A DNA stretch of 6,846 nt, taken from UBA12026 sp035291405 (GTDB lineage Bacteria > Patescibacteriota > Microgenomatia > UBA8517). How positions within the stretch are numbered: position 1 is the first letter of the stretch; every line of letters starts with the position of its first letter. Positions 5,013 through 6,846 of the stretch are shown here, in pieces. The notes beneath the pieces are model-generated. The model saw only the letters and a program-made list of their open reading frames with translations, was not told where the DNA came from and ran no database searches. The stretch covers positions 1 to 6,846 of the forward strand of contig DATDSD010000007.1 in assembly GCA_035291405.1 (NCBI GenBank), read 5' to 3'. Made by a program: the position numbers and the translations under genes.

Positions 5013-6689
5013 ATGATTAAAAAAATTGTTTTAGTAGTGGCATTAATAATCGGGATGTTTTATTTAACATCTCCAGTTAAAGGTCAAGATTGTGGGAGCG
5101 ATCTCCAATGCCAAATAGATCAGATTCAAAGAGAAATAGATGCACTGTCTCCTGCACATGAGAAAAATAAAACAGAACTTAATAATTTGAGAACTCAAAT
5201 TACATCGTTAAATAAAAAAATTGATAGCTTTTCAAAACAAATTGTTAAAAATGAAAGTGAAATTAAAGAAAGGGAGAAGGATTTAGAACTGGCCAGAAAA
5301 CTATTTGAAGAAAAAACCAAAAGTCACTACCTCTTTTTAAGAGTTTATGATCCAATAATGCCATTTTTCTCTTCGTCTGATGCATCAACCGCATTTCGTG
5401 AAGTTAACTTTAGACAAAAAGCTGCAGACTCAGACAGAAAACAAATGGAAGAATATGCCAATGATCTTATTAAACTCAAAAGTGATAAGGAAATTTTAGA
5501 AAAATCAAAAACTTCCCTAACCGCTTTGAAGTCTCAAGTAGCTGAAAAAGAAAAATTTTTGGCAAGTGAGGTAGGAAAGGTAGAAAACTATCTAACAACG
5601 CTTTCTTCAAAACAAACAGAACTGCAGGCCCTAAAAGCTGGAGGTTTTTCAACATCAGTTGGTGATACACCACCAACTTTAGAACCATGCTCCGGACCTC
5701 CAGGATCTTCCAATTTTTGTGATCCTGGTTTTAGACCAGCTTTTGCTGCTTTTTCTTTTGGGGCACCCCATAGAACAGGCATGAGCCAGTATGGAGCCTA
5801 TGGAAGAAGTAAATCTGGACAAAATGCTGAAACCATACTATCTGCTTATTATCAGGGATCTTCTCTTAATAAAGGTTATGCCTCTCCAGCGACAATTGGA
5901 GTAACAGGTTACGGTAGAATTCCCTTTGAAGATAATTATTTGCTTGGAATTTATGAAGTACCTGAAAGTTGGGGAGATAATGGAGGATTTGAAGCTCTTA
6001 AGGCTCAGGCGGTTGCTGCAAGGAGTTATGCTCTCTCAGTAACTAGTAATGGTGCGGGAACAATTTGTGCTAGTGAAAGTTGTCAGGTGTATAAACCACA
6101 ACTTAAAACTGGTAAATGGGCAGAAGCTGTCAGGGCTACACGTGGCTGGGTTTTAATTAAAGATGGAGCTCCAGCTAAAACATTTTTTTCAGCAAGCACT
6201 GGAGGATTTACAATTTCTCAATGGGGCTGGAGTGGAATCAAAGACACTAGTGGGGATTGGCCAGCAACTGCTTATGAAAAAGTTGGAGGATCACCTTGGT
6301 TTTATAAAGCCTGGTATAAAAGTAGGAGTGGTTCAACCTGTGGAAAATCAAATCCTTGGTTAAAATCCGAAGAACTGGCCGACATTCTAAATGCATGGAA
6401 GGTGTTAACATCAGGTGGAGGAGATGTGGGAAGAATTTCCCCAATTGATACATCCTGTTGGGGAGGAAATCCATATTCAATTTCAGAGCTTGCTGGAATT
6501 GGTGGTTTTAGCTCCGTGTCTTCAGTATCTGTTATTTATAACAACAATGGATCAACACAATCTATAAGCTTTGGAACAAACAAAGGAAGTGTAAATATGA
6601 CAGGGGAAGAATTTAAAAAAGCCTTCAACTTAAGAGCCCCTGGTTATATTGGTTTAAAATCAAGTCTATTTAATGTAGAAAAAATTTGA
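5013..6689 (+). CDS. Secreted coiled-coil SpoIID/LytB-domain protein, predicted peptidoglycan-lytic (558 aa)
   Basis: Signal peptide at residues 1-24 (MIKKIVLVVALIIGMFYLTS, cleavage near VKG-QD). Residues about 33-205 are a long heptad-rich coiled coil, broken near 105-125 by an aromatic/Pro segment (VYDPIMPFF). A Pro/Ser/Gly linker at 210-240 leads to the SpoIID/LytB region. Visible family motifs are GMSQYGAYG (256-264), the candidate catalytic Glu315 in YEVPESW, EALKAQAVAARSYAL (327-341), SCQVY (356-360), the TGGF segment (396-399), and the closing FNLRAPG...LKSSLF (538-553). SpoIID of Bacillus is a lytic transglycosylase, so cutting of peptidoglycan glycan strands outside the membrane is the expected activity. 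The GMSQYGA block lies before the core, not at the C-terminus, and reads APHRTGMSQ rather than GHGVGMSQ. All eight cysteines are in the exported part, in four close pairs by order (27/33, 226/236, 352/357, 443/482). The coiled coil resembles those of EnvC/PcsB-like wall-hydrolase regulators only in general form. Confidence 0.88.
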   Translation: MIKKIVLVVALIIGMFYLTSPVKGQDCGSDLQCQIDQIQREIDALSPAHEKNKTELNNLRTQITSLNKKIDSFSKQIVKNESEIKEREKDLELARKLFEEKTKSHYLFLRVYDPIMPFFSSSDASTAFREVNFRQKAADSDRKQMEEYANDLIKLKSDKEILEKSKTSLTALKSQVAEKEKFLASEVGKVENYLTTLSSKQTELQALKAGGFSTSVGDTPPTLEPCSGPPGSSNFCDPGFRPAFAAFSFGAPHRTGMSQYGAYGRSKSGQNAETILSAYYQGSSLNKGYASPATIGVTGYGRIPFEDNYLLGIYEVPESWGDNGGFEALKAQAVAARSYALSVTSNGAGTICASESCQVYKPQLKTGKWAEAVRATRGWVLIKDGAPAKTFFSASTGGFTISQWGWSGIKDTSGDWPATAYEKVGGSPWFYKAWYKSRSGSTCGKSNPWLKSEELADILNAWKVLTSGGGDVGRISPIDTSCWGGNPYSISELAGIGGFSSVSSVSVIYNNNGSTQSISFGTNKGSVNMTGEEFKKAFNLRAPGYIGLKSSLFNVEKI

Positions 6690-6714
6690 TAGCCAGTGAT
6701 ATTCGGGTTATAAT
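6686..6714 (+). promoter_or_regulatory. Near-consensus sigma70-type promoter of the downstream gene, leaderless type
   Basis: TTGATA (6686-6691, 5/6 to TTGACA), a 17-bp spacer, then TATAAT (6709-6714, 6/6). The hexamer ends six bases before the ATG at 6721, so the start codon is the predicted transcription start. The -35 overlaps the TGA stop (6687-6689) of the SpoIID/LytB gene. The downstream gene therefore likely has its own strong promoter despite a gap of only 31 bp. Confidence 0.8.
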
Positions 6715-6720
6715 TAGCCC

Positions 6721-6846
6721 ATGCCAGATATCTTTGTTTCTGAAAAGAAAAAAAAGGAAGAAGAAATTAGAGGATTCAACAAACCTCCAGTGGAAGAGAT
6801 AATTGATAGAGAAGCATACAAAGGACTTCATCCAATGCAAGAAAAA
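6721..6846 (+). CDS. Unrecognised protein, N-terminal 42 residues only
   Basis: An open frame from the ATG to the window edge with no stop, beginning MPDIFVSEKKKKEEEIRGFN and continuing KPPVEEIIDREAYKGLHPMQ. The visible part is highly charged (a Lys run followed by a Glu run) and has no signal peptide or membrane helix, so this end is probably cytoplasmic. I do not recognise the family. Support for it being real comes from the near-consensus promoter correctly spaced from this ATG, its direction matching the previous gene, and the absence of any alternative frame. A membrane anchor further on is possible but not visible. Confidence 0.7.
   Translation, partial: MPDIFVSEKKKKEEEIRGFNKPPVEEIIDREAYKGLHPMQEK

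Noticed and set aside
5085..5095. Lipoprotein signal at Cys27 of the SpoIID/LytB protein
   Set aside because: The residues before the Cys are KGQD, not an L-(A/S)-(G/A) lipobox.
5476..6480. Frames 5476-5688, 5588-5782, 6247-6480 (minus) and 6163-6363 (plus) within the SpoIID/LytB gene
   Set aside because: Fully contained in a 558-aa frame carrying clear family motifs.
6690..6720. Terminator between the SpoIID/LytB gene and the next gene
   Set aside because: No stem-loop with T tract; the space is filled by promoter elements.

Overview
The window looks like chromosomal DNA from a Candidate Phyla Radiation (Patescibacteria) bacterium, possibly of the Microgenomates side. That is inferred from style, not from a marker gene. 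The DNA is AT-rich and almost entirely coding. Genes are separated by a few bases or overlap as TAATG. No start codon has a recognisable Shine-Dalgarno sequence. The gene content (many small two-helix pilin-like proteins, a large exported protein ending in a lytic-transglycosylase-like domain, and a SpoIID/LytB protein) is a combination I associate with that group.

Layout. Two transcription units diverge from a 52-bp intergenic region (4961-5012). Leftward, from 4960 to beyond the left edge, runs one apparent operon of nine genes. Eight are consecutive small membrane proteins of 97-137 aa, all of the VirB2/TrbC-like type IV secretion pilin type: two hydrophobic helices around a short polar turn, usually (T/S)SGGD(P/K). 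The ninth is a large exported protein with 699 residues visible. It is cut by the window edge inside what looks like the start of a soluble lytic transglycosylase (SLT) domain. Rightward are a 558-aa secreted coiled-coil plus SpoIID/LytB protein (5013-6689) and the first 42 codons of an unrecognised gene (6721 to the right edge).

How the genes may work together. The pilin-like set with a VirB1-like transglycosylase suggests part of an envelope-spanning, type IV secretion-like apparatus for DNA or protein transfer, or surface attachment. The divergent SpoIID/LytB protein is a second predicted peptidoglycan-cutting factor. No ATPase (VirB4/VirB11/VirD4) or VirB6-like gene lies in the window, so the assignment to a complete secretion system is inference.

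The most striking signal is in the promoters. All three genes that begin a transcript or follow a clear promoter (starts at 4960, 5013 and 6721) have a -10 hexamer (TAAAAT, TATAAT, TATAAT) exactly six bases before the ATG. The A of the ATG would be the transcription start, giving leaderless mRNAs. One of these has a near-consensus -35 (TTGATA) at the ideal 17-bp spacing, overlapping the stop codon of the gene before it. The large exported protein also carries two 8-base G tracts (on the + strand) that are candidates for slippage. No RNA genes, insertion sequences, CRISPR arrays or convincing terminators were seen, and no gap longer than 52 bp lacks a gene.
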